Source: Combretum micranthum (lineage: Eukaryota; Streptophyta; Magnoliopsida; Myrtales; Combretaceae). Taken from it: 64,000 nt of DNA. This document shows, piece by piece, positions 11,756 through 24,800 of this stretch. The DNA is taken from contig JAMXBD010000368.1 in assembly GCA_024138025.1 (NCBI GenBank), positions 124,001 to 188,000 on the forward strand, given 5' to 3'. Position 1 is the stretch's first letter. The number at the start of each line of letters is the position of its first letter. Position numbers and translations under genes: made by a program. The notes under the pieces were generated by a model. That model searched no databases. It was not told where the DNA came from and saw only the letters and a program-made list of their open reading frames with translations.

Positions 11756-12197
11756 TGTTACAACCACAGTAAAAAATACAGCAAGGATTCAACAAGAATG
11801 TAACCGAATAGTTAATAGTTACATAAGTAGTTTCAATAACAGAAAATACAGCTGTAATTTCAGGGATATTGTAACAAGAAATATGTACAACTCTATAAAT
11901 AGAGAATAAAGAGTAGAGAATGGGATCATCAAACCCATTAGTGAAATCTGGAAATCTCGAATGAGATTATGGAGAGTGGTTATCTCGAATTAACCAAACT
12001 ATCAACTTCCATCACCACATCTACCTTCACCTGCGACATAAAAAACATTAGAATAGAATTAGGGTTCATAATAGGAAAACACGAGAGAGAGAGAATGTTT
12101 GAGAGTCACTTACAATTGTAACTCTGTGAGGAAGAGAGAATCGGATTTTAAGGTTTTGAGAGTGGGCTGGGCTGCTCTACATATCTGGAGCCTAACA
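11756..12197 (+). repeat. 3' LTR of non-autonomous LTR retrotransposon
   Basis: This 442-bp partner of the 5' LTR begins TGTTACAACC and ends CCTAACA, directly after the purine-rich tract and directly before GATTA. It is 11 bp longer than the 5' copy because the 5' copy lacks single bases at many sites. Confidence 0.9.
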
Positions 12198-12202
12198 GAT
12201 TA
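12198..12202. repeat. Target-site duplication GATTA (right)
   Basis: This is an exact repeat of 9104-9108 on the other side of the element. Confidence 0.85.
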
Positions 12203-12950
12203 TTAATAATTTCTGTCTTAGCAAACTGAGTACCTAGAATAGCAGATCCCTCATGATGAAAGTCTTAAATATAATTAAGAGTACAATCTTATTGGTATTG
12301 CTTGTCTAACTTCCTTGAATTTCTCTAATCTACAAATAGATCGATTTAACTTAACATGTAGATATAATTATTTCCTTTACCAAAAGCTGTATGAAATAGC
12401 AATCTTTTTAGAAATGTTTGTAGATCCTCTTCATAGGTGTTAAACCTAATTCTAAGAAATTTTCTTAATATTCCTCTATTGGTTATAGGTTTTTAGGAAT
12501 TATAGAATAAAGATAGTTGTAGATATAAAAAGATGTAGAGGTTATTATATATGATTACGAAAAGATATGAAGTAGATTAATATATACCTGTGGATTTAAT
12601 AGAGTTTCTAAAAACTTATTTATAGTTATCCATGTACCATTGATTGTGACTATTTGTTTAGATTAGATAGGTTCTTATGGATTATATTAGAAGAGATATA
12701 TATAATATATATATACATATATATACAGATGTCATTATTAGTGTTATTTAATACTACTATTTTTTTTGTTATCATAATTATTATTTATTATAAAAATTGT
12801 ATGACTTAAATAGGAAGGATGATCATTTAGTAGTTTTGAAAAGAAATATCAGTATTTTTTTTTATCTTATTTTAAATATATTCGACTCCATATCATCTTA
12901 ATTAAAATAAAGTAATTATTGACATATTCTAATAGACGCCATACATATCT
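12203..12950. other. AT-rich non-coding DNA with a TA microsatellite
   Basis: The first bases probably continue the interrupted family 1 repeat. A (TA)-rich stretch lies at about 12695-12730. No gene is visible. Confidence 0.45.
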
Positions 12951-15900
12951 AATTATGTAACATTCCGATAAATACTTTATAATAACAATAAAAATAAAAC
13001 TTATTATAACTAAAAGAATAAAATTAATGTTTAGATTTTTACCTTAGATTGATTTTGAAATCTTATTCCCTTAATATCAAGTGCCTATTATCACGATCAT
13101 AATATTTTAATAATCCCCTTACTCTTTATTTATAGATTTATACCTATACCTAGTAGAACATCCACTTAAAATTCTTGCGAAATCTCCTTAAGCATAACAT
13201 ACCAACATTAAAGCGAGGTTATCCTCCCTTTTTTTTTTTTTTCCGCTTATATCCTTTAATATTTTAGTAAGGTGAATTATTGCTATGATATACCTATCCT
13301 TTTAAAGCTAGATAAATTGTAACTATAATAAAATAAAACCCTAATAAACATATCCACATTACTTAATTTCCTTAACTTTAAAATAGATTTTTAGGGTATT
13401 TCAATAAATCCAACTTTGATATAAAATAAAATTTAATCCAATGATCCTAACTTGTCCTGTTCTTTAATAAATTCCTCTCAAGTCATCCCATACACCCGGA
13501 GCAAACATCATCATCCAATCAACACTTGAAAAGAAGACAACAATGAGTTAAAGCCAGTACAACAGTAACACAAAGCACACATGAGATGACACATGAATTT
13601 ATACTAATGCAATGTAGCAAAGAATAGTTTATTATCTTTGAATTAAAGTAAAGCAAACAACACTGGAACACTCACACTCCCAAACAAGCTTCTAGGAATC
13701 TAGATGTCTTAAGCAGTAGCAATTGTTTAAGAGGTTGATATAAATAACCTGGATACTTATATCTCCTATATCTATACTAGAAAAGGAAAATAACTTCATC
13801 TACCATTCACAAGCGTTACACATCTCTACTAATCTCAGTCCATGATATCATTTAGTTCAACTGGTCCCATAAGCTTGAACTAAACCATATTACTTCCTTC
13901 TAAGCTTAAGTAAACGTTACATCAACATTGTTTTGCCCTATCAACTACTCACTGAGCTACTTATAAATTGTAACTACATCATGATAAGAGGATGGCCTAA
14001 GCACTTAACTACCGTGTTGGCATCACCAACAAGATTATCGCTCCCTATATTGAATTCAATGACATAAGGACAAGCATCACTCAATTATTAAGGTAATCTT
14101 TAAGTTTTAGTTCATTAGAAATACCTATCCTAACAAACAACATACAATTCACTATGTATCTTACACAACATCTGTTCTCCAAACAAAATTAAAGGATAGA
14201 CCAGCTATCCACATATCTATTCAAGAATATAAACTCATATCAGCATTTAAATTAATTATCAATTTACATCAAACTCCTTTAAAAGCCTATTTGATTAGAC
14301 AATAAGTAGGAACCCCGCCATGGTTGCAAAAATTGCCACGCTAAGATAAAGGCAGTTCTCCATTATATATCAAATTATTTCTTTTCCTTTGTTTATAAAT
14401 CATTTACCATAAAAGCATTATCATTTATTATTAACATTTAAGTTTAAATTGAATTATTAACTTTTAAGAATATACCCATTTTTCTTAGCAAATATTCCTT
14501 TGAAACAACATACTCTCTATATTGTTCATGATCTAGCCTAGCATATTAATCCAAGCAAAATACAAGTTAAGTCTATATTATTTAACTCAACCAAGTTGAT
14601 TAGACTCAGTCAATCTAATTCATTTTAGCTCATTAAGGTTCATTAAGTTAAGTTGAACTTAGATTTATTAACTAAGTTCATTTTATACTTAAAAACTATA
14701 TTTAATTTAATTAGTTGTTAAGCCTATTATATTTCAAGTTATAATTTAATATAAACATAACTTAATCTTAGTTAAGTTATATAGAATTAGTCATTTAATG
14801 TAGTTACTAAGTCATATTCAATTATTTCACCAAGACTATCTCATATCTATCTTATAAAATCTTAACTAATCTAATTTATTTTAGCTTATTAATCTAATAC
14901 TAAATTCAAATCCTATCATTTATTAATAAATTGTTGGTAAAACCTTATGCAATTACTCATTTAATATTTACATGTGTATATATACTATATATTTTTATTC
15001 ATTTTATTTTATTTATTTATGAAGAACACGAGCAAATAGGTTTAGCCGTGTTCCCCATTGTGTTCCCGTCATGTTTTGTTCTTAGATTAAGACTAAGAGA
15101 GAAGCATGGCAAGATAGGGCTAGTCGTGTTCCTCCCGTGTTTCACTTAAGAAGTTAAGTACCCAATGATAAGAGAGAAACATGGTAGGATAGGGAAATTC
15201 GTGTTCTAGCCATGCTATTCTAGAGTTTTGTTTAATGAATAAAATAGAGAGAAGGATAGTTAGAGAAGGCAAGTCATGTGCTGGTCGTGCTTCTTCTCGA
15301 ATGGTTAAAATCCATATGTTTTAAGCAACAACACGATGCACAACTGATTAGAGCACCCCATGTTCTCCTCATACTCTTTCACGAAAGCAGTCCATGTTAA
15401 TTTTAACCTATTTGTCTATTTGTTTTACATCATAAACTCAAAATACAACTGCTTATAATCAACATACAAGTTATAACCATGACTTTCAACATCTATATAT
15501 ATATTTTGACTTTATATTTCATCAAATCACTAGCCTATGCATGCATGAACATATACATAGGTTTTATCATATGAGTTCATATATTACAAGTTTACAAGTC
15601 TTATCTTAAATTTTATATATATCTACCTCTAAGACATCATATATATGCACATACAACAATCAAAACAAGAAAATAACTTAACTTACAAGTTTGGCAAACA
15701 TAGGCTTCTTGATCTTTACTACTACTATTCCTAAGTTGATGTATCTTCTTCTAACTCAACTCCCAACTTTTATTTTGTTTTTTATCTTCAATTTTCCCCC
15801 TTAATCTTCTTGAATTTGAGAATTGAGAGTTTGATTTGTTGAGAGAAGGAGAAAAGAGAAAGAAGAGGAAAAGAAGAAGAAGAAAATAAAAGAAAGCAAA

Positions 15901-15960
15901 AGAAACATATAGCAGGTGGAAAGAAAAGAAAATAAAAGAAAAGGAAAGGGATAAAGTTTA
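12950..15960 (+). repeat. Dispersed repeat family 1, copy B
   Basis: Segments at 13490-14350 align in order with 18540-19505 of copy C. Shared phrases are 'atggcctaagcac..aactac', 'acatcatgata..ag', 'aagtaaacgttac', 'cctatttgatta/cagaca' and 'ggaaccccgccatgg'. No retroelement protein domain is visible, so it may be a long solo LTR or a large non-autonomous element. The 3' part is A- and GA-rich (15840-15960) after a tandem-repeat tract (15020-15310). Confidence 0.55.
15020..15310 (+). repeat. Degenerate tandem repeat, about 65-80 bp x 4 (CGTGTTC units)
   Basis: Four consecutive units carry 'agagagaagcatggcaagatagg..(a/t)gtcgtgttcc..ccgtg' variants. Related parts lie near 15035, 15100, 15180 and 15260. 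It is the counterpart, at the same relative place in copy B, of the 20-bp array in copy C, but with a different sequence. Confidence 0.45.
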
Positions 15961-16783
15961 AAGAAATTAAAAAATATTTATAGATAGAGGTTTTGGGTTT
16001 AAACCTTTCAGATAATTACTTTAAATATAAAATATAACTAGAAAATAATTTGAGAATCTGTATAATAGATATTACTAGTTTGCATTAAAAAATCTAAATT
16101 AGGATTTTAATTTATAAGAAATTGATATTCAATTTGAGTATAGGCTTAAGAACTGATATTTTTAAATACACAGTTGATTTAAAAAATTATAGCGACTTAG
16201 AAAATAAAAGTTAAACTAAAATTCAAGGATTTAGAAATCCACTAAACATTTAAATTGTTTGTTTAAGGGTTTAGGGACTTGAAACTTAAGAAAAAGAAGG
16301 ATAAATGGATAATTGGGAAAAATTGAATAATTTGATCCATTGAAAAAGATCATTATGACAAATGGATGATCTAAAAGAGCATTTGAAATCACAAATTTCA
16401 ATTAAATCTATTCACTAATTTAAATATGTTGATCTATCTTATTATATCTTATAATTTATTTTACTTGATTTATTTAAACTACCTAAGTAAAATTCTAAAT
16501 TAAATCCTAATTCTAATTCGAAATTAACCATTTATTATATTATTCAATAAAGTCATTTCTAATTTAGATAGATGAAGGTTTGTGGTATTTCATGTAATGA
16601 ATCCGTATAGTCTTAGAATTGGATTTTAGTTAATTTGATATTTTTTCCACATATATTTACTTACTCGAAGGTATTTTCTTCAACATTTTCTAATTAATAC
16701 ATTGGAAGAGAACTGTAATTGGCGTATTGTTCATTCTAGGAAAAAGGCAACAATATTATCTTATGCTTGTTCGCAAAGTGATG

Positions 16784-16784
<1 letters not shown>

Positions 16785-16816
<32 letters not shown>
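16785..16816. repeat. (AT)n microsatellite
   Basis: An uninterrupted run of about 16 AT units. Confidence 0.9.
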
Positions 16817-16819
<3 letters not shown>

Positions 16820-16842
16820 AAGACCACATACATGGATAAAAA

Positions 16843-17282
16843 TGGATAATTGTCGCATTTGGTATATAGAATTTACATATTTTTATAATTAAAAACCTAA
16901 TGTTTAATAATATTAATTTGGTATCTAAACTTTATTCATTTTTACAATTAATTACCTAAATTTTATTTAAAGAATGTATAGACGTAGGGCAGAAGTTTAA
17001 TGGCCCAACATGTTGGTCCTTATTTTAGCTTGGATGATTTTTTCACTTAATGTATGAGTAGATGTCACATTTGATTTCCACATTTATTTATTTGTATAAT
17101 TAATTACTTGAAGTTTGAATGTTTAGTACTTAAATACTTTATGGGTTCAATTATGGTACTTAATCGAAGTTGTTAATTATAAAAATGGATAAAATTCAAG
17201 TAGTTTATTGCAAAATTTGAGAAAGTTTAGGTAATTAATTGCAAAAATAGGAAAAACTTAGGCACTAAATGGTCACTTGTAT
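16843..17282. mobile_element. Fold-back MITE
   Basis: The left arm (about 16843-16985) and the reverse complement of the right arm (about 17120-17282) align: both have '..ttggtat/ttagtgcct..', 'tttttacaattaattacctaaa(t/c)tt' and 'tttttataatta'. The arms surround a short unrelated core. There is no coding capacity. The phrase style resembles the MULE terminal repeat at 61394. Confidence 0.6.
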
Positions 17283-17607
17283 GAAGTAAATTGTATCTTT
17301 TGGTACAAATCCTTTAGATATAAGTGCATTACAAGTGTGTCATTTTTTAGTATATGTGAAGATTCATCTAATTTTTGCTTAATTTTGCTTTTGTTTCCTC
17401 ATTTTCTATTTAGATTGATTAGGTTCAATGGTCAAATCATATTTTATCAAAGATCTAGCACTAAAAGCCATTGAAACAGTGATTATAGGGATAACAAAAA
17501 TATTAGATTAAGCTTTATTGTTGTCCAATAGGAACCTTATCATCGATCTCATACCATTACTATTATTGGAAAGGAGTGGTGGTTAAATTTCAAATATACA
17601 TCACCAA

Positions 17608-17700
17608 TAATCTTGTAGCTTAGTGGTATTTTTTCTTATCTCTTAATTAAGTAAAACGTGCAAAATTCGAATCTCCTTGAAAAAAAGAAATCCACAACAA
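17608..17700 (+). mobile_element. SINE-like tRNA-derived head
   Basis: A box A-like element (tagcttagtggt, 17616-17627) is followed about 37 bases later by a box B-like element (aattcgaatctcc, 17664-17676). That is the RNA polymerase III internal promoter layout of plant tRNA-derived SINEs. The sequence does not fold as a whole tRNA. The tail and target duplication were not identified. Confidence 0.35.
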
Positions 17701-17754
17701 ATACTTTAAAATTAGGCTTCACACCATTGAGGTTCCCAAGGATACCACTGCTAG

Positions 17755-17886
17755 CTATGCAAGCCACGAATAAAAGATCCCGACCTCGCATTTTTTAGGT
17801 TTCATGAAAACCATGACTTCCATATCAGAACAAGCGCCTAATGTGTTCACTGCCTTCAGAATGTCAATCCAGTAGTTTTCCTGCCC
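17755..17886 (-). pseudogene. Coding-like 43-codon remnant, unrecognised
   Basis: Read on the - strand, 17886 down to 17755 is an open, balanced-composition peptide with a Tyr-Trp-Ile-Asp-Ile-Leu core and a Cys-Ser-Asp-Met-Glu stretch, ending at TAG. It is unlike the Phe/Lys/Asn-rich noise around it, and the DNA is GC-richer than its flanks (roughly 17720-17940). No start codon or family is recognised. It may be an exon fragment captured by a transposon. Confidence 0.2.
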
Positions 17887-18399
17887 CTATCGACCTACTC
17901 CTTCCACCTTCATTAGATTCAACCTGATCTCTGATCTGAGTTGATTCCTTACAATTTATTTACTTATTTAATATGTATTAGTTAATATATGTTTCCATTA
18001 AGAAAAACCAAAATATGTTTATTTTAAATTACTCAAAAACATTAACATGCTCAATCAATTATAAGGGAGTTCAAGGTTGTATGTATAAGGACCCTAAATC
18101 CACCACACATTTAAAAACAAGTGAATTCAGTTCCCTAACCACATATAACCCATGGAAATTATATGTAAGGTTATCTACAAAGAATGGTTTGGACAATTAT
18201 TTGCCAAAACCCAGGTTATAAATAATTTCAAGAACTTTTCCTTTGTAAAAACTTCATATAAATTTAATACATTTTCTTCAAATGGAAATTAAGGCATAAA
18301 ACATAGTTCACACACTTATACACATGCATTAAAATTAAATATAAACATGGGCTTGTAAACAAGCCAATAACAAAAACAAATAGAGTTATTACAACTTTA

Positions 18400-21350
18400 T
18401 ACAAAATACAACAGAAGCTTTAACAAAACTTCTACCTTAATCATTACAAAACTCCCATCAAAGCCATGGTCAAGTCCCTAATCCTCCTAACATCTTGGAA
18501 ATCCTCAAAATTGGTTCCATATCTTAAACTGGTATAGAACTCATCATCTTCAAAACATGAAAGATATAATAATGAGCTAGAAACCCTGTACACAGTAACG
18601 AAAACAAATGCAAAGTGGCACACATACTTAAGCTAAATGCGAATGCGACAAACATTAGGTTATTATATAATCTTTAGTTAGTTAAGAAATAAGGAAGTAT
18701 TCAAACTCCGGACAATAGGGATATCTAAGGGATCTTGAGTAACGATCTCGATGCTCAGGGGGTTGATATGAGTTGTTCGGGGACTTATATCTCCTAGATG
18801 ATATATCCATAAATGAAAAAAATAGTCTCCTCTAGGGCTCTTAGCTTTTACTCGACTCTACTTAAACTCAGTCCATAACATGAATCCAGTTCATCGTTCC
18901 CATAAACGTTAAACTAAATCATGGTATTTCCTCCCAAGGTTAAGTAAACGTTACGCCGATACCAATAACCCTATCGACTATCCGCCGTACCACATATGAA
19001 AGTCATTACATCATGACAGGAGTGGCCTAAGCACCTAAAACTATCATGCCCTCAATTTGAGCAAGGTGCTACTCCCCGAACTAGATACCAATCTACCATC
19101 TAGGCCAAATATTGATTTAACAGTGTAATAGACAATCAATCAAACAAAGTTTAAGTTTTTCTATATTAGGGTTGATTGAGTATATGCCCATCCTAGGAAA
19201 ACAACAACCAAGTTACTGCGTATCTAGTATAAGGAATCCCAACAAGGTCTTAGAAAGTACTTCAGAAGCTCATCCCAGAAGATAAATCATATACACAACT
19301 CAGAGGATATTCTAGAAGAATCAGGAATCAAAACTCAACATTTGTTTAAGAAATTGAATTCATATAAGGACTCAAACCGTTACTCATTCATTCACTTATC
19401 AAACTCATATTATTTAAGTCCTATTTGATCAGACACTAATGTGGAACCCCACTATAGCTACAAATATCGCCTTCCCCCTCCCCAAAATATGGATAGTTCT
19501 TCTTTGTATGTTAAAGTATGTCTTTTTTCTTTGCTTAGGATCTTTATCAATAAAGATGTCAACAAGGCATTTATATATATACACATATATATACATATAT
19601 ATATCTAATAAGATCATACAAGCTCACAAGATTGTCATGTTTAATCTCAATTCATAAATACAATATAACTAGCCTTAAGCTTAAAGGTTATGAAATTAAA
19701 AAATAACTCATACATAAAGTTAACTTAATATTTACATAACATATTTACATACTTAACAAGTTCATTTAAACTCAATAACAATCATAAGAACAAATAACAT
19801 GCAAGGAAAGATAGTTGAAGAAAAGCACCACTTAAACATATTAAATCTTAAACTTAACATCAAGGAAATTCAAATAAAATTCATATAAATGCATAACTCA
19901 TCATTTATATATTTATCAAGATCATTTAATTTCACTAAGTCATCACAAGATCATAAAACAAGTAAAGAAAATAATATATACAACATAATTAGTTTTAGTT
20001 TAACATTCATGGAAATTCAATTATTTGTGAAGTCTATAAATCCACTTAGTTCATACTTAATTATATCACTCAATTAACATAACATATCAATTATCATATA
20101 TCTATTTCATTTTAGGTTAAAAAGATCCATTTCCTATGCAATCACACATTTAACAAAAAAAAAAAAAAAAAAAAAAGTTTTAAACTTTGTTTATAAAAAT
20201 GTTGCAGCTAGAAAGAAGTGAAATTTAAGCATTGATACTTTTAAAATTTGCAAAAATTTAAAAACATGAAATTTATAAATCTTTTTTTAAGCTTTCTATA
20301 GCAACTTGAATCACCTCAATCGAAGGTTGGATGAAAAATTTACGACCAAATTACGATTAAGCTGCGAAATAGGTGAAGTTTGTAAAACGAACACCGACAT
20401 TCTACATCGGCGGCGTAGGCTTAACATCGGCGGCATAGGCTCAACACCTGCGGTGTAGGCTCAACACCTGCGGCTTAGGGGGTCTACGTTGACAGTGTAG
20501 AGCCGATGTAGACTATAGATTGAATTTTTTTAAAAGATAAGAGAAACACAGTTGCTTTTCTCGCTTGTGTAGGGACTTACACCGTCAGCGTAGGGGCCAT
20601 GTAGGTTGTCTTGGAGCCAAAAAAATCACTCCCCTATTTTGAACTCGAAATTTTATATAATTTTAACACTTTCAAAACTTCTTCAAACACATCCTTAACT
20701 TCATTCTTTGTTCAACAAACATGTTAACACTTTCAGTCATGCTTATACTTCAATTTCCAACCCATCAAACTTCATATCAACCATTCTAAACATAAATCCA
20801 CATTCAACACAACATACCACCAAATCCACTTCTCAAAAACCACCCCAACACTTCTCATTTTCAACTTCAATTTACTTCACACTTCATGTCATTTACTTAG
20901 TAAATTATATAAGTTCTCAAGCCATCAAAATATCACCCAACACAAAATAAACTCATACAATTCATTAAACTCATTTTAGCATAAAGACTCACACCTAAAG
21001 CAAAACTTAAACTAAAAAAACATATGTATAAACTAACAAATACTTACCTTGAGGAGCTTTACTTGTTGTCTTAGCTTTGTTGGAGGCTTGAAGGTGGGTT
21101 TCCTTGTGAAATTTGTAGAAGAAAGTGAAGCTTATATGTGCGTGTGTTTGTGAAGGTAAAAGCTTCGGTTTGGGGCTGTTTTGGATGTCTGATTTTTTCT
21201 TCATTTTTCCATCTGAATTTTACACCTTTTAGGTTTATGTTTATCTCTTCTTTGACTTTTGAAGGCAAATTTTTAGGAGGCTTAAATGGGCTTGGACTTG
21301 GCTAATTCATGGGCTTGAAATTTACGTTAAAACATGTTGGATTTAGGTTT
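18400..21350 (+). repeat. Dispersed repeat family 1, copy C
   Basis: It aligns with copy B over 18540-19505 (see copy B for shared phrases), then diverges. It includes a poly-A run (about 20154-20176), the 20-bp tandem array at 20404-20483, and a segment at 21040-21270 corresponding in position to the GA-rich end of copy B. No protein domain is visible. Confidence 0.55.
20404..20483 (+). repeat. Exact 20-bp tandem repeat, 4 units
   Basis: Four head-to-tail units of exactly 20 bp have the consensus ACAYCKGCGGYGTAGGCTCA (K = G/T) at 20404, 20424, 20444 and 20464. Units 1-2 share 'catcggcggc', units 3-4 share 'cacctgcgg'. Inverted single motifs flank the array ('gccgatgtagac' near 20510). It is GC-rich within AT-rich DNA. 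Confidence 0.85.
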
Positions 21351-21379
21351 GTTTTGAGTAAAAAATCTGCTATATCCCA

Positions 21380-21840
21380 GGCATATAACAACATATATAT
21401 AACAACACTTATTCATACATAAACATTAGTAACCAAATTTCATTAACACTTGCACCAATACAAATTTTCACTAACATAAACACACTTTATTCACACTAAC
21501 AAATATATTAACACTAATTACATTAATACAAACATTAGCATATATTTTCTCCATCACAAACACATATATTCTGCACTTCAAATTTTATTCTAACATGTAC
21601 ACTATAATCTATAATGTTTTCTACTCACATATCCATATTAATAGTGCATGCTCTAATATAAATTTTCACTAACACATTCATCAACGTTAATATCTAATTA
21701 TGCTAATACAAATACTAACACCAATTTATACTAACACAAATACAAAATAAATTTACACTATCATATACTCATCCATTATCATCAATATCACTTACACTAA
21801 CACATGCTCATTTTATCAATTTAACATGTACCTAAAATTT
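21380..21840. repeat. Low-complexity ACTAACAC-rich tract
   Basis: Variants of 'cactaacacaaat' or 'attaacactaa' recur more than ten times without a fixed period. No coding potential. Confidence 0.5.
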
Positions 21841-21849
21841 GATATTCAA

Positions 21850-24800
21850 AACAAATAAAATATATGCATGAAAATTAAATTAGGATTAGAGTTCGGTTAT
21901 TCCAATATGTATGAGTAAAAGTTTCTTATTGTATAAAAAATCAATCGTTACGATCAGGTCGGCCATATGGTTTAAGAAAGAAATAGTAGATTAAATTTAA
22001 AATTGCTTGATACTTTGTGTTGTGTGAGAAGCAGGCCAATCTAATTTTTTTTCTCTAATAGATCATTTTAGGCTATTTTGTGATTTGAGAGCTAGAAACA
22101 CAATTTTTAGTCCACCTTACCTATGTACTATGTTATGTAATGTTTATCAATTATTTTACCACAAAAAAACATATGTATCATCTTTTTGCATTTGGATCTA
22201 AACCTAAATCGCCTCAAGTGCAATTATTCTAATCAATATTATTGACTTCATGCCGTGTAGGAAAAGGAGGAGATTTGTATAACATATATCGAATATTCTA
22301 TACCTTTTAAGTGGGGGCAATGTAAATTTTGTATTTCGTGTTTTCTTGACAAAACAACAAAATGGAATGAAAGATAAGTGAAGTGAAGTGAACCATATTA
22401 TCTTTTGATTGTTTACTAGGCGAACTGCAATATGGCGTATAAAATTTCTAGTTTGCTTTGTGATTACAAAGACATTAGGCTAGAAAAGTGGACTTTTCTT
22501 TTGGTCTGTTTGTTCCATATATATGTATATGCATTTTTCATTTAAGTATTTTATTTTTATCGTTTTCAAACATATTTATCAAGAAATAAATATAAATAAA
22601 AAACATATATATTTACTTATAAATGGACTAAACAAATGAGGTATATATATATATATATATAATAAAAAATAAATATTAGATAAAGACAAAAATCAGACAA
22701 TTCAAACTATCTTTTTAGTCTGTGATTTTAATCGTTAAAACAAAAGCTTAGTTGTTGTATTAATTAAAAGCAGCTTCTTAATTAAAATGTCTAAAGCGAT
22801 TTATATTTACTAACATATTACTTATATTTTAGTTAGGGCTTGGTTTTCCATCCGATGTGAAGCCATTATATATCGCATTTTTCCATCAATAGCAAACATA
22901 TTTTCTTGTAATTATTTTAAAAAAGATTCTCTAATAGTCTCTTTGACTTTTCAATTATGCAAACTTTCTTTCCTCGTGGGTTTTTTTGTCCTTACCATCT
23001 ATTTTCTCTTATTTTATTTCCACCCATGTTTTTTATGAGACAACATTAAAACAAAGAGTTACAAAAAATATATTCCTATATAAAGGTATTAGAAAAAAGG
23101 AATCTATCTTGAAGAGAATTATAATAATCTAAAACGGATTAGTGGTAACTCGTTTATACTTTATCTAATGTTAAGAAAAATATGCACCGCCATTGCACCT
23201 TATTCTGCAAATATCAAAAACCCTTTCTTCATGAATGTTTTCTTTTATTTTTGGAGATATTTTTCAATAACCCATTTACATTAATTTTTTAAGTATATAT
23301 TTTATATCTGCACACGTCCGCCGACTTCGATGACCTGATACTCTAAACACCGGGTCAAAGTGAATACTTTCCAAGGAGGAATGCAATCAATTTCTCTGGC
23401 TTCAATTATCTGATGCTCAAGACCGGGTCAAGTGAATGGACCTACTTTAATTTCTTAACCAATTGTTTGCCTTTTCTCTTTCTACTGTTCCGAGACAGTG
23501 ACCTACGTTGTTTTTCTTCACTTGACTTATCGTTGGCTTAAACAGCCAACACCACAGTCCAAAAACTGTTGCTATTGCCTTGCAATGATTTTGTTCCTTC
23601 ATGTCCCCTCCTTCTTTCAACATTTCAATATTATTTATTTATCTTTTGCCTCGCAATAAAATGAGATTGGAATCCGATACTTCTCTTCAGACTTTACTAG
23701 CATTGGCATATTTATTCAATATTGTTACTTTTTTTTTTCCTATATGTAACTGAGTATGAAAAATACAGAAAATGATCAATCTCACAAGTTACAATTAACT
23801 ATATGACAACTAAATAATCAACAAAGTGTCCATAATAACTCCCAAGAAGAGAGAGAGAAAAAAAAAAAAAAGCGCAAAAGATGGGAGAAAGATAGATAAT
23901 TATAAGGACTCCAACGCTAATTTTAAAAAGGGAAGGAAAAATAAAAACACCTGCTTGATACATGTTGAAGCGCTGAATGAAAAAAAGAAAGGATAAATGT
24001 AAAAAATAAATTTGTGGTTTTATAATTTTACAATCAAGTGACTTTTACTTCGATTCTTTATAAATATGTTATAAGTATCTTTTTTATTTTGTGTTATTAT
24101 AATAGTGGGCACGGAACTATTTCTTATTAGATCATAATTTTATTGACTAGAGTTAAGCAAATAATATAAAATAACATTGAAGAAATTTCCGAAAAAAGGA
24201 AAAAAAGAACATAGAAAATTAAAAAGAAGTAGAAAATCTGGTCGAAAACCATATGGTATATTTTGTATTGACATTGATTAGAGGATCATTTACAACTTTT
24301 AAAAATTATTTTTCAATTTATAAAATTTAAGAGTGTAATTTGTTACGTTTGAAAGTTCATGAATATATTAGCATTGATCAAAGTTAAGGGTTGTTTGCAA
24401 AAGTATTAAAATTTAAGTCACTTTTTCATAATTCTAAGAAATATGTTTTTCCCCCATATTCTCTTTATTTATTTAGTTTATTTTTTGTTGTAATTAACTT
24501 TAGTTATGCTATATTTTGTTAAAATGTCGATTGTCGTATATATAATTTTTCTAAAAACTGCATTGACATAAGAAAGCTGTGAAAGGAAGAACAAAACCTG
24601 ATTCATGATCTTTTTAGAGATCAATGTTCATGCCAATGGCCTTGGAAGTGATTATCAAATCTTAAAATATTCATCTTTAATAAATATTAAGGGATGGAAA
24701 TATTCCATTCTAAATTTAATGCCAAAACTCCAATGAAACCTACAAAGTAGCAATTTAATAATCCAGTCATCCTTGTAAAAAAGCATCTGTATTTTCATTT

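Larger units (their letters stand above)
9109..12197 (+). mobile_element. Complete non-autonomous LTR retrotransposon (TR-GAG/LARD-like)
   Basis: This 3.09-kb element has two LTRs (431 and 442 bp), GATTA target-site duplications on both sides, and a purine-rich tract (gaggagcggagaaat, 11741-11755) just before the right LTR. The 2.2-kb interior lacks protease, reverse transcriptase, RNase H and integrase. It holds a decayed gag-like stretch and several unrelated short reading frames, so it would have depended on another element's enzymes. The phrase '..cttgaggacaagg..' shortly before the polypurine tract is common at the 3' end of plant gypsy polyproteins, which fits a Ty3/gypsy origin. The element sits inside an older family 1 repeat copy. 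Confidence 0.85.

Noticed and set aside
17608..17680. Possible functional tRNA gene
   Set aside because: Box A and box B are present, but acceptor, anticodon and T stems do not pair, so a SINE-like head is the better reading.
20404..20483. CRISPR-like array
   Set aside because: Units are directly adjacent without spacers and the DNA is plant nuclear. It is an ordinary tandem repeat.
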